Shown: positions 1 to 7,398 of the stretch, piece after piece
Layout of the letters: the number at the start of each line of letters is the position of its first letter
How positions within the stretch are numbered: position 1 is the stretch's first letter
DNA from: Halobacteriales archaeon QS_8_69_73
Lineage (GTDB): Archaea; Halobacteriota; Halobacteria; Halobacteriales; Haloarculaceae
DNA length: 35,132 nt
Direction: 5' to 3'
Assembly: GCA_003022945.1 (NCBI GenBank)
Contig: PXRZ01000010.1
Span: forward strand, 1 to 35,132
Notes under the pieces: model-generated
What the model saw: only the letters and a program-made list of their open reading frames with translations
Told to the model about the DNA's origin: nothing
Database searches by the model: none
Program-made: the position numbers and the translations under genes

Positions 1-637
1 ACATGAACGGCGTGATTCCTTCGCCGTCGGCGATGTCCTGCCCGAGGCCCAGCACGTCCTCCCAGGTCCGCGGCGGGTCGCCGTCGCCGTACCGGTCGAC
101 GAGGTCCTGCCGGTAGTAGAGACACCGACAACCGGTGTACTTCCAGGCCGCCAGGAGGTCGCCGTCCCGGACCGTCGCTTCCCTGACGAACGGGAAGAAG
201 TCGTTGACGTCGTCGACGTAGTCGTTCAGCGGCTGGAGGTACTCGTAGAAGTCGGCCACCCACGAGGAGTCGATCGTCGACCCGTCCGGGGGGTTCCCCT
301 GGGATGCGTCGAGCACGAGGTCGTCCTTCCACTGACCGAACGCCGGGTACTCGGCCGCTATCCTGTACTCCGGGTGGGCCTCCGCCCATGCCTCGTGTTG
401 CCGTTTCAGCGCCGGGGCGGCCGCTGGCTGCTCGCTTTCGGCCGCTATCGGGGTGTAGAAGCTGCTCGTCCGGTACGTGAGCGCCGTCTCGCCTTTTCCC
501 CACCGCTCGTGGGTGAGCAACGGGTCGGACTCCGAGAGCTGGCCTCCCCCCTGGCCGGAACAGCCGGCGAGCGCCCCTGTGACCGCCGCCCCGCCAAGCA
601 GAACCTGACGTCGCGTCGCCGGGAGCGTATCCCTCAT
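1..637 (-). CDS. ABC transporter solute-binding lipoprotein (sugar type), partial at window edge
   Basis: The start codon is at 637 and the gene runs off the left edge, so about 212 N-terminal residues are visible. Residues 9-26 form a twin-arginine secretion signal (RRQVLL) ending in the lipobox LAGC. Cys26 is the expected lipid-anchored residue, so the protein should sit on the outer face of the membrane. The mature part has the look of family-1 extracellular solute-binding proteins of carbohydrate importers (for example the YYRQDL segment followed by PPRTWEDVL), which deliver a ligand to a membrane permease. The permease and ATPase genes are not in the window and would be expected to the left. 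The fold assignment comes from these patterns; the substrate cannot be told. Confidence 0.85.
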   Translation of the reverse strand, partial: MRDTLPATRRQVLLGGAAVTGALAGCSGQGGGQLSESDPLLTHERWGKGETALTYRTSSFYTPIAAESEQPAAAPALKRQHEAWAEAHPEYRIAAEYPAFGQWKDDLVLDASQGNPPDGSTIDSSWVADFYEYLQPLNDYVDDVNDFFPFVREATVRDGDLLAAWKYTGCRCLYYRQDLVDRYGDGDPPRTWEDVLGLGQDIADGEGITPFM

Positions 638-759
638 TCAACGTGTAGTGGTCTCGTGAGGGAAAAAAGGTGGCTTTCAGCGATTCTAGCGTGAACAGAT
701 TGATACGTCTGCCCGCGCGAACGGACGACGACCGGTCGCACGCCCCGGACGGGGTTACT

Positions 760-912
760 CCCCGCGGCAGATGAACCTGCCCGACGTCGCCGACGCGGGT
801 GTGGGCGCCGACGAAGGCCGGACGATGTCCGTCGATTCTGCGGGCCGCGGCTCGACGGCGACGATCTCGCCGTTCTCGACGATCACGCGACCCTCGACGG
901 GAATCGTCGTCG
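760..912 (-). pseudogene. Amidohydrolase N-terminal remnant, frameshifted
   Basis: On the minus strand about 50 residues resemble the N-terminus of metal-dependent amidohydrolases: a strand segment VEGRVIVENGEIVAVEP, then, after a one-frame shift near 818, the family-like motif AFVGAHTRVG. In intact enzymes this motif is usually PGFVNAHTH, which supplies two metal-binding histidines; here the second is Arg. The sequence then ends without a catalytic domain. There is no credible start codon or downstream body, so this is read as a decayed gene fragment lying just after the stop of the HD-domain gene at 982. It could be coincidental similarity, but two matching segments in the right order make a remnant more likely. 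Confidence 0.4.
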
Positions 913-981
913 CGGCCGGCGAGTATCCGCCCGGACGGCTCCGTGCGCCGGCTCGACCCGGCCGGCACGAAATGACGCCGG

Positions 982-2208
982 TCACTCCGTCTCGAACTCG
1001 TCGAGCGTCGCGTTGATGCCCTGTCGGACGTCGACGACGAGGGCTTCGAGGTCGAGCCCGAGGACGTTCTCGGCGGCGCCGCCGACGCGGTCGGTCGCTT
1101 CCTCGGGGGCGTAGACGCCCAGCCGCCACTGCTCGTTGCCGGCGCGCCGCAGCGCCGTCACCAGCGTCGACTGCGAGTCCAGCCGCCGAACCTCACCGTT
1201 GACGACGACCCGGCTGGTCGACTCCCGCATCTCCGGCCGCGGCGGCACGTCGAGGATGACCGACGCCGGGTCGACGTCGGCGTAGCCGGCGATGTCGCGC
1301 TCGAACTCCCGCAGCTGGTCGTGGTCGGCGTCGACGATGTCGTCGGGGACGTCCGACAGCTCCGCCCACACCGCCCGCTTGAACAGCCGGCGGGTGTCCA
1401 GCGCCCGGATGGCGCCGGCGGTGGCCTCGCAGCGCCGTAGTGCGACGGTCAGGTCGCGGTCGTCCATCCGGCGGACCTCCTCGGCGGTCGCCGCCCCAGC
1501 CTCGATGAGTCGGTCGGTCGCCCGCCGCAGCATCGCCTTCGAGATGCGGGCGACGTGGTGGTTGTAGACGACCGGGTTCATCAGCGCCCGCGCCAGCAGC
1601 AGCGACTCGGCGGTCTGGACGTTGCCCTCCGCGAGCACGAGCTCGCCGTCGACGAACCGCAGCTCACGGACGAACCGGCCGGTGTCGATGGTGCCGTAGG
1701 GGACGCCGGTGTGGTGGGCGTCCCGCACCAGGTAGTCCATCCGGTCGACGTCCAACTCCCCGGAGACGAGCTGGCCGAGTTCGCCCTCGCCGGCGACGAG
1801 ACCGGCGACCTGTCCGGGATCGATATCGTGTAGCGCGAGCACGCGGGCGACCTCGCCGGTCTCCAGCAGGTCGTCGACGTCGTCGTGCATCCGGCCGGTC
1901 CGGCGGGCGACCAGCGACTCGATGTTGTGGCTGAACGGGCTATGACCGATGTCGTGGAGGACGGCCGCCGCCCGGACCCGCTCGGCCTGTCTGCCCTCGA
2001 TGCCGAGCTGGTCGAGGGCCCGCATCGCCAGGTGGTAGACGCCCAGGGAGTGCTCGAAGCGGGTGTGGTTGGCGCTGGGGTAGACCAACTCGGCGGTGCC
2101 GAGCTGTTTGACCCGCCGGAGCCGCTGGACGGCCGGCGTGTCCAGCAGGTCCTCGGCGACCCCCTCGACGGTGATGTGATCGTGGACGCTGTCCTTGATG
2201 GTGGCCAT
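982..2208 (-). CDS. HD-domain phosphohydrolase, dNTPase-like (COG1078 type)
   Basis: This 408-residue protein belongs to the HD superfamily related to bacterial dGTPases and SAMHD1, metal-dependent enzymes that remove phosphate from nucleotides. It shows the N-terminal segment DTPAVQRLRRVKQLG (residues 23-37), the first metal histidine in FEHSLG (H53), the HD pair in LHDIGH (85-86) and the conserved SGELDVDRMDYLVRDAHH block near 149-166. The MATIKDSVHD start at 2208 is preferred over a GTG seven codons upstream because the paralogue at 2462-3538 begins with the matching MNAIKDSVHD. The two genes lie in tandem on the same strand with a repeat element between them. The exact substrate is not known from the sequence. 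Confidence 0.9.
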   Translation of the reverse strand: MATIKDSVHDHITVEGVAEDLLDTPAVQRLRRVKQLGTAELVYPSANHTRFEHSLGVYHLAMRALDQLGIEGRQAERVRAAAVLHDIGHSPFSHNIESLVARRTGRMHDDVDDLLETGEVARVLALHDIDPGQVAGLVAGEGELGQLVSGELDVDRMDYLVRDAHHTGVPYGTIDTGRFVRELRFVDGELVLAEGNVQTAESLLLARALMNPVVYNHHVARISKAMLRRATDRLIEAGAATAEEVRRMDDRDLTVALRRCEATAGAIRALDTRRLFKRAVWAELSDVPDDIVDADHDQLREFERDIAGYADVDPASVILDVPPRPEMRESTSRVVVNGEVRRLDSQSTLVTALRRAGNEQWRLGVYAPEEATDRVGGAAENVLGLDLEALVVDVRQGINATLDEFETE

Positions 2209-2262
2209 TACCCCCGTCTTGGGTCGCATCGGCTAAAAAACCGGCCGCGGCTACGGCAGCCC

Positions 2263-2460
2263 TCTTTAGTTGAGCGAGAGCCGGCCGGACAGTCGGCGTC
2301 GGGTGTGACCTCGAATGGGGCCGATCGCTCGCGGCGCGAGCCGACGCAAGCACGGCCGCAGGCCGCGCGCAGCGAGGCGCAGCCCGCGAGCGGGAGGGGG
2401 CGTTCGGACACGCCACCGTCACCGCCGAAGCACGCTACTTTCGCCTCACTGAATACTGCC
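2263..2460 (-). repeat. Dispersed repeat family A, copy 1 (MITE-like)
   Basis: This roughly 200-bp element matches 31792-31994 along most of its length in the same orientation. Shared blocks include CGCCTCACT at one end, AGCCCGCGAGCGGGAGGG in the middle and TTTAGTT...GCGAGAG at the other end. The outer ends are imperfect inverted repeats: TTTAGTTGAGCGA at the left and, read inward from the right, TTCAGTGAGGCGA. The 13-bp sequence GCTACGGCAGCCC occurs exactly at 2250-2262 and again at 2461-2473, flanking the element like a target-site duplication. Internal palindromes are visible, such as GCTCGCGGCGCGAGC. It encodes no recognisable protein and lies directly after the stop codon of the gene at 2462-3538. 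Confidence 0.7.
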
Positions 2461-2461
2461 G

Positions 2462-3538
2462 CTACGGCAGCCCCAGGACGTCCTCGGCGGCCGCCGCGAC
2501 GGGTTCGACGTCCGACGCCGGGCAGTAGACGCCGAGCCGCCACCGCGCCCGCCGGGCCCGCCGGAACGCCCCCACCATCGCCGAGGCCTCCTCGAGCCGC
2601 TGGACGACGCCGTCGACGACGACCCGGGTCCGGGACTCCTTCAGCGTCGGTCGCCGCGGGATATCGACGAGCACCGACTCGCGGTCGAGCCCCGCGGCGG
2701 CGGCGATCTCGCGGGCGGCGGCCCGCTCGTCGGTGCGGTCCATCCGCGTGACCCCCTCCGGGACGTCGCCGAGCCCCGCCCACACCGCCCGCTTGTAGAG
2801 GTCGCGGCGCTCGACGCGGCCGCCGAGGTCCGGCACCTCGGCCCGGAGCGCGACCAGCAGGTCGTGATCGGCCATCCGGCGGAACCGCTCGACGGCGACC
2901 CCGCCGTCGAGCAGCCGCTCGCAGGCCCGCTCCAGCATCGCCCCCGCGACCCGCGAGACGTGGTGGCGGTAGACGGTGCCGTCCATCAGCGCCCGCGCCA
3001 AAAGCAGCGACTCGGCGGTCGGGACGTTGCCCGCCGCCAGGACGAGCCGGCCGTCCCGGTACCGCAGCGCGCGCAGCAGTCGCCCCGGGTCGATGGTGCC
3101 GTAGGGGACGCCGGTGTGATGGGCGTCCCGCACCAGGTAGTCCATGCGGTCGACGTCGAGTTCGCCCGAAACCAGCTGGCCGAGTTCGCCCTCGCCGGCG
3201 ACGAGGGCCGCCACGCGGTCCGGGTCGAGGTCGTGGGACTCCAGCACGCCCGCGAGCTCCGTCTCGTACAGCAGCTCGCCGATGTCGTCGTGGTCGCGGC
3301 CGGTGCGGCGCCGGATGACCTCTTCGGTCTGGTGGCCGTAGGGGCCGTGGCCGACGTCGTGCAGCAGCGCGGCGGCGCGGACGTGGTCGGCCCGGTCGCC
3401 GTCGACGTCGAGGAAGCGCAGCGCCTCCCGGGCCAGGTGGTAGACGCCCAGGGAGTGCTCGAAGCGGGTGTGGGAGGCCGAGGGGTAGACCAGACCCAGC
3501 GGAATCCAGTCGTGGACGGAGTCCTTGATGGCGTTCAT
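2462..3538 (-). CDS. HD-domain phosphohydrolase paralogue with N-terminal deletion
   Basis: This 358-residue protein is a tandem paralogue of the protein at 982-2208, with the same FEHSLGVYHL, LHDVGH and SGELDVDRMDYLVRDAHH blocks. The catalytic metal ligands appear intact (H28 and the LHD motif). However, the N-terminus goes straight from VHDWIPLG to LVYPS, so 25 residues of the other copy, including the QRLRRVKQLG helix typical of the family, are missing in frame. It may therefore be an altered-specificity or regulatory homologue, or be losing function. The start at 3538 is fixed by alignment with the paralogue. A perfect 6-bp-stem palindrome, CTGCCG-CTA-CGGCAG at 2456-2470, is centred on its stop codon. 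Confidence 0.88.
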   Translation of the reverse strand: MNAIKDSVHDWIPLGLVYPSASHTRFEHSLGVYHLAREALRFLDVDGDRADHVRAAALLHDVGHGPYGHQTEEVIRRRTGRDHDDIGELLYETELAGVLESHDLDPDRVAALVAGEGELGQLVSGELDVDRMDYLVRDAHHTGVPYGTIDPGRLLRALRYRDGRLVLAAGNVPTAESLLLARALMDGTVYRHHVSRVAGAMLERACERLLDGGVAVERFRRMADHDLLVALRAEVPDLGGRVERRDLYKRAVWAGLGDVPEGVTRMDRTDERAAAREIAAAAGLDRESVLVDIPRRPTLKESRTRVVVDGVVQRLEEASAMVGAFRRARRARWRLGVYCPASDVEPVAAAAEDVLGLP

Positions 3539-3844
3539 GCCGGCGCTTCGGCCGACGGGGGCAAAAAGGGCCTCGCTCGGGCCCGCCGGCCATCGCCGCG
3601 TCCGGAACCCCGATGTCGGTCGGCTCGTCGAGTTGCCGGGGGCAATCCGGACGGTGACGTTCGACGTGTCGCCGCCGGCGACCGACAAAAACCACACGCT
3701 CGGCGGCTCGGCGTCGGGGCGGCGGTGTCCAAATGAGCGATGGCCAGCCGAATACACTTCGCCGGGTGGGAATGAAAGGGGCCCGGGCTCTCGGTCAGCC
3801 CAGACGACGCAAGGACCACAGGACGAAGTCCGAGGACCGTGGTT

Positions 3845-3899
3845 CGAAAGACGGCTTGCAGAGCCGTCTTTCGTCATCCCGGAAATCGTTGATTTCCGG
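3845..3899. repeat. Two adjacent perfect hairpins in a 500-bp intergenic region
   Basis: The 3539-4038 gap contains no convincing gene; an open frame upstream of cofD is not supported because cofD homologues begin at the [11 protein letters not shown] segment. Within it lie a 12-bp perfect inverted repeat (3845-3856 with 3862-3873, 5-nt loop) and, 5 nt on, a 9-bp perfect inverted repeat (3879-3887 with 3891-3899, 3-nt loop). A weaker GGAC-GAA-GTCC hairpin lies just before them. The arrangement resembles the hairpin strings of repeat family B elsewhere in the window, but the sequence is different. It could be a structured RNA, a terminator or a palindromic mobile-element end. Confidence 0.6.
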
Positions 3900-4038
3900 A
3901 GACAGCGAGTCGCGGCGGCCGAGAGCCCGGGGGGCTTTCGAACTCCTCGCTGCCACTACTCCCACTTCACGTCTCTTCTCTGGACACTACCGCCGGGGCG
4001 ACGGTCAGATACAAAGCCGTCGCCGCGGTATGACGGGT

Positions 4039-4923
4039 ATGGTCACGTTTCTCGCTGGCGGGACGGGAACGCCGAAGCTGCTGTACGGTGGGAACCCGGT
4101 CTTCGAGCCGTCGTCGTCGCCGGTCGTCTGCAACACCGGCGACGACGTCGAGATGGGCGGGCTGATCGTCTGCCCGGACGTCGACACCGTGCTGTTCTCC
4201 CCCGAGGGCGCCCAGACGTCGGGGCGGGAGATCGCCCGCTGGCGGCGCTTCTCCGGCGTCGCGGAGTTCATGCAGCTGGGCGACCGCGACCGGGCGGTCC
4301 ACGTCACCCGGACCGGCCTGCTGGACGAGGGGCGGACGCTGACGGAGGTCGTCGACGTCCTCGCCGACGGCCTTGGCGTCGACCGGCCGGTCCTGCCGAT
4401 GAGCGACGACCCCGTCGCGACGATGGTCCACACCGACGAGGGGCCGATGCACTTCCAGGAATTCTGGGTCCATCGCCGGGCGGAGCCGGCCGTCGACTCC
4501 GTCGAGTTCCGCGGAGCGGCGGCCGCCGAGCCGACCGACGCGGCGCTGACGGCCCTCGAGGAGCCGGTCGTCGTCGGGCCGTCGAACCCCGTCACGAGCC
4601 TGGGGCCGATGCTCGCGATGGACCGGTTCCGCGAGGCGCTGGAGGCGACGACCGTCGTCGCCGTTTCGCCGTTCGTCGAGGACCGCGTGTTCTCCGGGCC
4701 GGCCGGCGAGTTGATGGCCGCCACCGGCCGCGAGCCGTCGACGGCCGGCGTCGCCGAGGCCTACCCCTTCGCCGACGCGTTCGTTCTCGACGACGACGAC
4801 GGCACCGACCTGGACCGCCCGGTCGTCCGGACCGACACCGAGCTGGGGACGCCCGCCGACGGCCGCCGCGTCTGTGCGGCGGTCCGGACGGCCCTGGAGC
4901 GGACGGGCGCGGAGGTGGCGTAA
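4039..4923 (+). CDS. cofD: 2-phospho-L-lactate transferase CofD
   Basis: CofD joins an activated phospholactyl (or related) guanylyl donor to the deazaflavin Fo, making F420-0 in coenzyme F420 synthesis in the cytoplasm. Family marks are the N-terminal GGTGTPKLL (residues 6-14), [12 protein letters not shown] around residue 33 and [11 protein letters not shown] in the middle. At about 294 residues the length is normal. A TATA-like GATACAAA lies at 4008-4015, which suits a leaderless transcript starting at the ATG at 4030 or 4039; 4039 is chosen because it gives the usual [10 protein letters not shown] start. The stop codon overlaps the next start (TAATG), so the four genes to 7076 are probably one transcript. 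Confidence 0.95.
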   Translation: MVTFLAGGTGTPKLLYGGNPVFEPSSSPVVCNTGDDVEMGGLIVCPDVDTVLFSPEGAQTSGREIARWRRFSGVAEFMQLGDRDRAVHVTRTGLLDEGRTLTEVVDVLADGLGVDRPVLPMSDDPVATMVHTDEGPMHFQEFWVHRRAEPAVDSVEFRGAAAAEPTDAALTALEEPVVVGPSNPVTSLGPMLAMDRFREALEATTVVAVSPFVEDRVFSGPAGELMAATGREPSTAGVAEAYPFADAFVLDDDDGTDLDRPVVRTDTELGTPADGRRVCAAVRTALERTGAEVA

Positions 4924-5681
4924 TGTTCGAGCCGCGTGTCGCCGCCGCGTCGCTGTCCGGCGCCGCCGACGCCGGCTGGGCCGAGCGGGCCGCGCCGTAC
5001 GTCGGCTGTACGTTCCTCGGCGGGCTGGCGGTCGACGACCCGACCCGCGCGGCCGCGCGGGAGCTGCTCGCCCGCGGCCGCGAGGAGTTCCTGCCCGCCG
5101 ACCCCGTCGGCTTCGTCGACGACCAGCTCGCGGCGCTGGCGTCGGTGGACGTCCGGCCGGCGGTCAACGTTCGCAGCCGGACGCCCCCGCCGCTGGCGGC
5201 CGTCGGCGAGATCTGTGCGGCCCACGATGCCGTCGTCGAGATCAACGCCCACTGCCGGCAGGCGGAGATGTGCGCCGCCGGGGCCGGGGAGGCGCTGGCG
5301 ACCGACCCGGACCGGCTGGCGGCGCAGGTCGAGACGGCGGCGGCGACCGGCGCGGCGGTGAGCGTCAAGCTCCGTGCCGAAGTCGACGGCGTCGACCTGC
5401 CGGCGCTTTCGGCCCGGCTCGCCGCCGCCGGCGCCGACGTCCTCCACGTCGACGCGATGGACTCCGAGCCGGTCGTCGGCGAGGTGGCCGCGGCCGCCCC
5501 CGAGGCCTTCGTCGTCGCCAACAACGGCGTCCGCGGCCGGGAGACGGTCCGGGAGTACCTCGAGTTGGGCGCCGACGCGGTCTCGGTCGGCCGGCCGTCC
5601 GACGACCCGCGGGTGCTCCGGCGGGTGCGACGGGCGACCGCCGAGTGGTTCGACCGACCGGAGGCGACCGCCGATGCGTGA
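4923..5681 (+). CDS. Dus-like flavin TIM-barrel protein
   Basis: This 252-residue protein resembles the dihydrouridine-synthase / dihydroorotate-dehydrogenase class of FMN-binding TIM barrels. Signs are VEINAHCRQAEMC around residues 103-115 (compare the substrate-loop Cys region of Dus proteins), VSVKLRAEVDG, DVLHVDAMD, VVANNGVRG and the C-terminal GADAVSVGRPS phosphate-binding segment. It is shorter than bacterial Dus enzymes and lacks an obvious RNA-binding tail, so tRNA reduction is not assured. Its start overlaps the cofD stop by one base and its end overlaps the next gene by eight bases. The shared transcript with cofD may point to a cofactor-related role, but that is inference. Confidence 0.75.
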   Translation: MFEPRVAAASLSGAADAGWAERAAPYVGCTFLGGLAVDDPTRAAARELLARGREEFLPADPVGFVDDQLAALASVDVRPAVNVRSRTPPPLAAVGEICAAHDAVVEINAHCRQAEMCAAGAGEALATDPDRLAAQVETAAATGAAVSVKLRAEVDGVDLPALSARLAAAGADVLHVDAMDSEPVVGEVAAAAPEAFVVANNGVRGRETVREYLELGADAVSVGRPSDDPRVLRRVRRATAEWFDRPEATADA

Positions 5682-6507
5682 CGCCGCCGCCAACGGCCAG
5701 CTGGCGCTGCTACTCGAGGTGACGGGAACGCCGAAGCCGGGCAACGTCGACCGCCACCGCGACCACGAGGACCTGCGGTTCGAGCAGTTCGTCGCCGGCG
5801 CGGTCGGCGCCCGCCCTGGCCTGGAGCTGGCGGCCGACGGCGCCCGCGTCGGGCGGGCCTTCGAGCGCGCCGTCGCCGGCATGAGCGAGCAGTCCGGCGG
5901 CAACACCCAGTTCGGGGCGCTGCTGGCGGTGACGCCACTGGTAGCCGCCGCCGCGGCCGACCGGCTCTCGCCGTCCGGCGCCGCGGCCGTCGTCGAGGCC
6001 ACTTCCGTCGAGGACGCCTGCGACTTCTACCGGGCCTTCGACCACGTCGACGTCGCGGTCGACGACCCGCCGCCGGAGCTGGACGACCTCGACGTCCGCC
6101 GCGGCGGCGACGCGACGGCGGCGATTCGCGAGCGGGAGACGACGCTGTACGACGTGATGGGGTTGTCGGCGGACGTCGACGGCGTGGCCGCCGAGTGGAC
6201 GGACGGCTTCGCGCGGAGCTTCGAGGCCGCCGGCTGGCTGCTGGCCGACGACGGCCCGGTCTACCGGCGGGCCTCGCGTGTGTTCCTCCGGCTGCTGGCC
6301 GCGGAAATCGACACCTTCGTCGTCACGCGGAACGGGCGGGCCGTCGCCGAGGAGGTGTGCCGGCGGGCGCAGGCGGTGTGCGACGGCGAGGCCGACGCCG
6401 AGGCGCTGGCCGAGGAGCTGGTCGACCGCGACGTCAACCCGGGGACGACGGCCGACCTGACGGCGGCGGCGCTGTTCGTCGCCCTCGAACGGGGGTTGGA
6501 GGTGTGA
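5674..6507 (+). CDS. CitG/MdcB-like triphosphoribosyl-dephospho-CoA synthase family protein
   Basis: The 277-residue protein resembles the CitG family, which in bacteria condenses ATP with dephospho-CoA to make a prosthetic-group precursor for citrate or malonate enzymes. The N-terminal VTGTPKPGNVDRHRDHEDL (residues 16-34) is the family's nucleotide and phosphate motif, followed by SGGNTQFGALLAVTPL around residues 72-87 and by NPGTTADLTAAALFVA near the C-terminus. Haloarchaea lack the bacterial citrate-lyase system, and no such partner is present here, so the archaeal substrate is unknown. The start is placed at 5674, inside the end of the preceding gene. The protein is likely cytoplasmic and co-expressed with its neighbours. 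Confidence 0.82.
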   Translation: MRDAAANGQLALLLEVTGTPKPGNVDRHRDHEDLRFEQFVAGAVGARPGLELAADGARVGRAFERAVAGMSEQSGGNTQFGALLAVTPLVAAAAADRLSPSGAAAVVEATSVEDACDFYRAFDHVDVAVDDPPPELDDLDVRRGGDATAAIRERETTLYDVMGLSADVDGVAAEWTDGFARSFEAAGWLLADDGPVYRRASRVFLRLLAAEIDTFVVTRNGRAVAEEVCRRAQAVCDGEADAEALAEELVDRDVNPGTTADLTAAALFVALERGLEV

Positions 6508-7076
6508 CCGCTGACCCCGACTGGCCGGTCGAGCTCCGCGGCATCACCGAGTCAGTGGTGACGACGCTCGGCCCCAACGACCGCTGGAACGTCGCCGCCC
6601 TGGGGCTGTTCGCCGGCGACCCGGTGACGGCCCGCACCTGGGGTCGGACCCGGACCTGGCGGAACTTCACCGAGCGCGGCGGCGGCTACGTCCAGTTCAC
6701 GCCCGACCCGGTCGACTTCGTCGATGCCGCCTGCTCGATCCGGGAGACCGACGAGCCGGTGCTCGACAGCGCCCACGCCTGGGCCGAAATCGAGGTCGAG
6801 GCCGTCGACGAGGGCGAGGAGGGCGGCACCCAGTGGGTCGACTGGGAGCTGCGGCCCATCGAGGCGGCGGTCGTCGATCGGACGGTGCCGACGACCAACC
6901 GGGGGTACTATGCCGTCGTCGAGGCCACCGTCGCGGCCTCCCGGCTGGGCGTGCCCGGCTACGACACCGAGACGCTCCGCGAGCGGCTGGCGTACTTCAG
7001 CGACGTGATAGAGCGCTGCGGCGGCGAGCGCGAGCAGGTGGCGCTGCGGCGGCTCGAAGAGTACGAGGACGTCTGA
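6504..7076 (+). CDS. DUF447 family protein
   Basis: This 190-residue protein matches the archaeal DUF447 family, thought to have a flavin-reductase-like split beta-barrel. Visible conserved features are the opening GITESVVTTLGPNDRWNVAALGL, GDPVTARTWGRTRTWRN and TNRGYYAVVEATVAASRL. The GTG start at 6504 overlaps the preceding TGA (GTGA), a sign of translational coupling. The gene closes the cofD run; a T-rich stretch at 7100-7105 follows and may be both terminator and promoter for rps17e. No reaction is established for the family. The neighbourhood suggests a part in cofactor metabolism, but this is inference. Confidence 0.85.
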   Translation: MTADPDWPVELRGITESVVTTLGPNDRWNVAALGLFAGDPVTARTWGRTRTWRNFTERGGGYVQFTPDPVDFVDAACSIRETDEPVLDSAHAWAEIEVEAVDEGEEGGTQWVDWELRPIEAAVVDRTVPTTNRGYYAVVEATVAASRLGVPGYDTETLRERLAYFSDVIERCGGEREQVALRRLEEYEDV

Positions 7077-7133
7077 GCCGGGCCGGCCCTTTCGAACCTT
7101 TTTTGAGTGCCACTCCGGTAGACGCGGGTATCG

Positions 7134-7325
7134 ATGGCCATCAAGCCCGCCTACGTCAAGAAGACCGCGAAACTCCTCATGAACCGGTATCCGGACGCCT
7201 TCGGCGACGACTTCGAGCACAACAAGGAGGTCGTCACGGAGCTGACGAACGTCGAATCGAAGGGGGTCCGAAACCGGATCGCCGGCTACATCACCCGCAA
7301 GCAGCGCCCCGCCCAGCCGGCCTGA
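7134..7325 (+). CDS. rps17e: 30S ribosomal protein S17e
   Basis: The 63-residue protein is the archaeal and eukaryotic small-subunit protein S17e, with [16 protein letters not shown] at the start and [27 protein letters not shown] in the body. The length is typical for archaea. A T-rich, TATA-like element (CTTTTTTGAG, about 7099-7108) lies about 27 nt before the ATG, so the transcript is probably leaderless. The stop is followed within a few bases by CCTTTTTTCCC (7328-7338), a likely archaeal T-tract terminator. It stands between the cofD run and asd. Confidence 0.97.
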   Translation: MAIKPAYVKKTAKLLMNRYPDAFGDDFEHNKEVVTELTNVESKGVRNRIAGYITRKQRPAQPA

Positions 7326-7398
7326 CGCCTTTTTTCCCAAAATCGAGCCGTCCATACCATTCACAACCGTTTTGAGCGGGCTCCGCGTACGCCGTGCA

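Noticed and set aside
2208-3695. Long minus-strand open frame overlapping the second HD gene
   Set aside because: It is Arg/Pro-rich shadow translation of the HD gene in another frame, as expected in high-GC DNA.
3780-3880. RNase P RNA or 7S RNA
   Set aside because: The hairpins are present, but the conserved core sequences of those RNAs were not found.
3733-4038. In-frame N-terminal extension of cofD by about 100 codons
   Set aside because: The extension is basic and low in acidic residues, covers perfect hairpins, and CofD homologues start at the TFLAGGTG segment; a TATA-like box also lies just before 4030.
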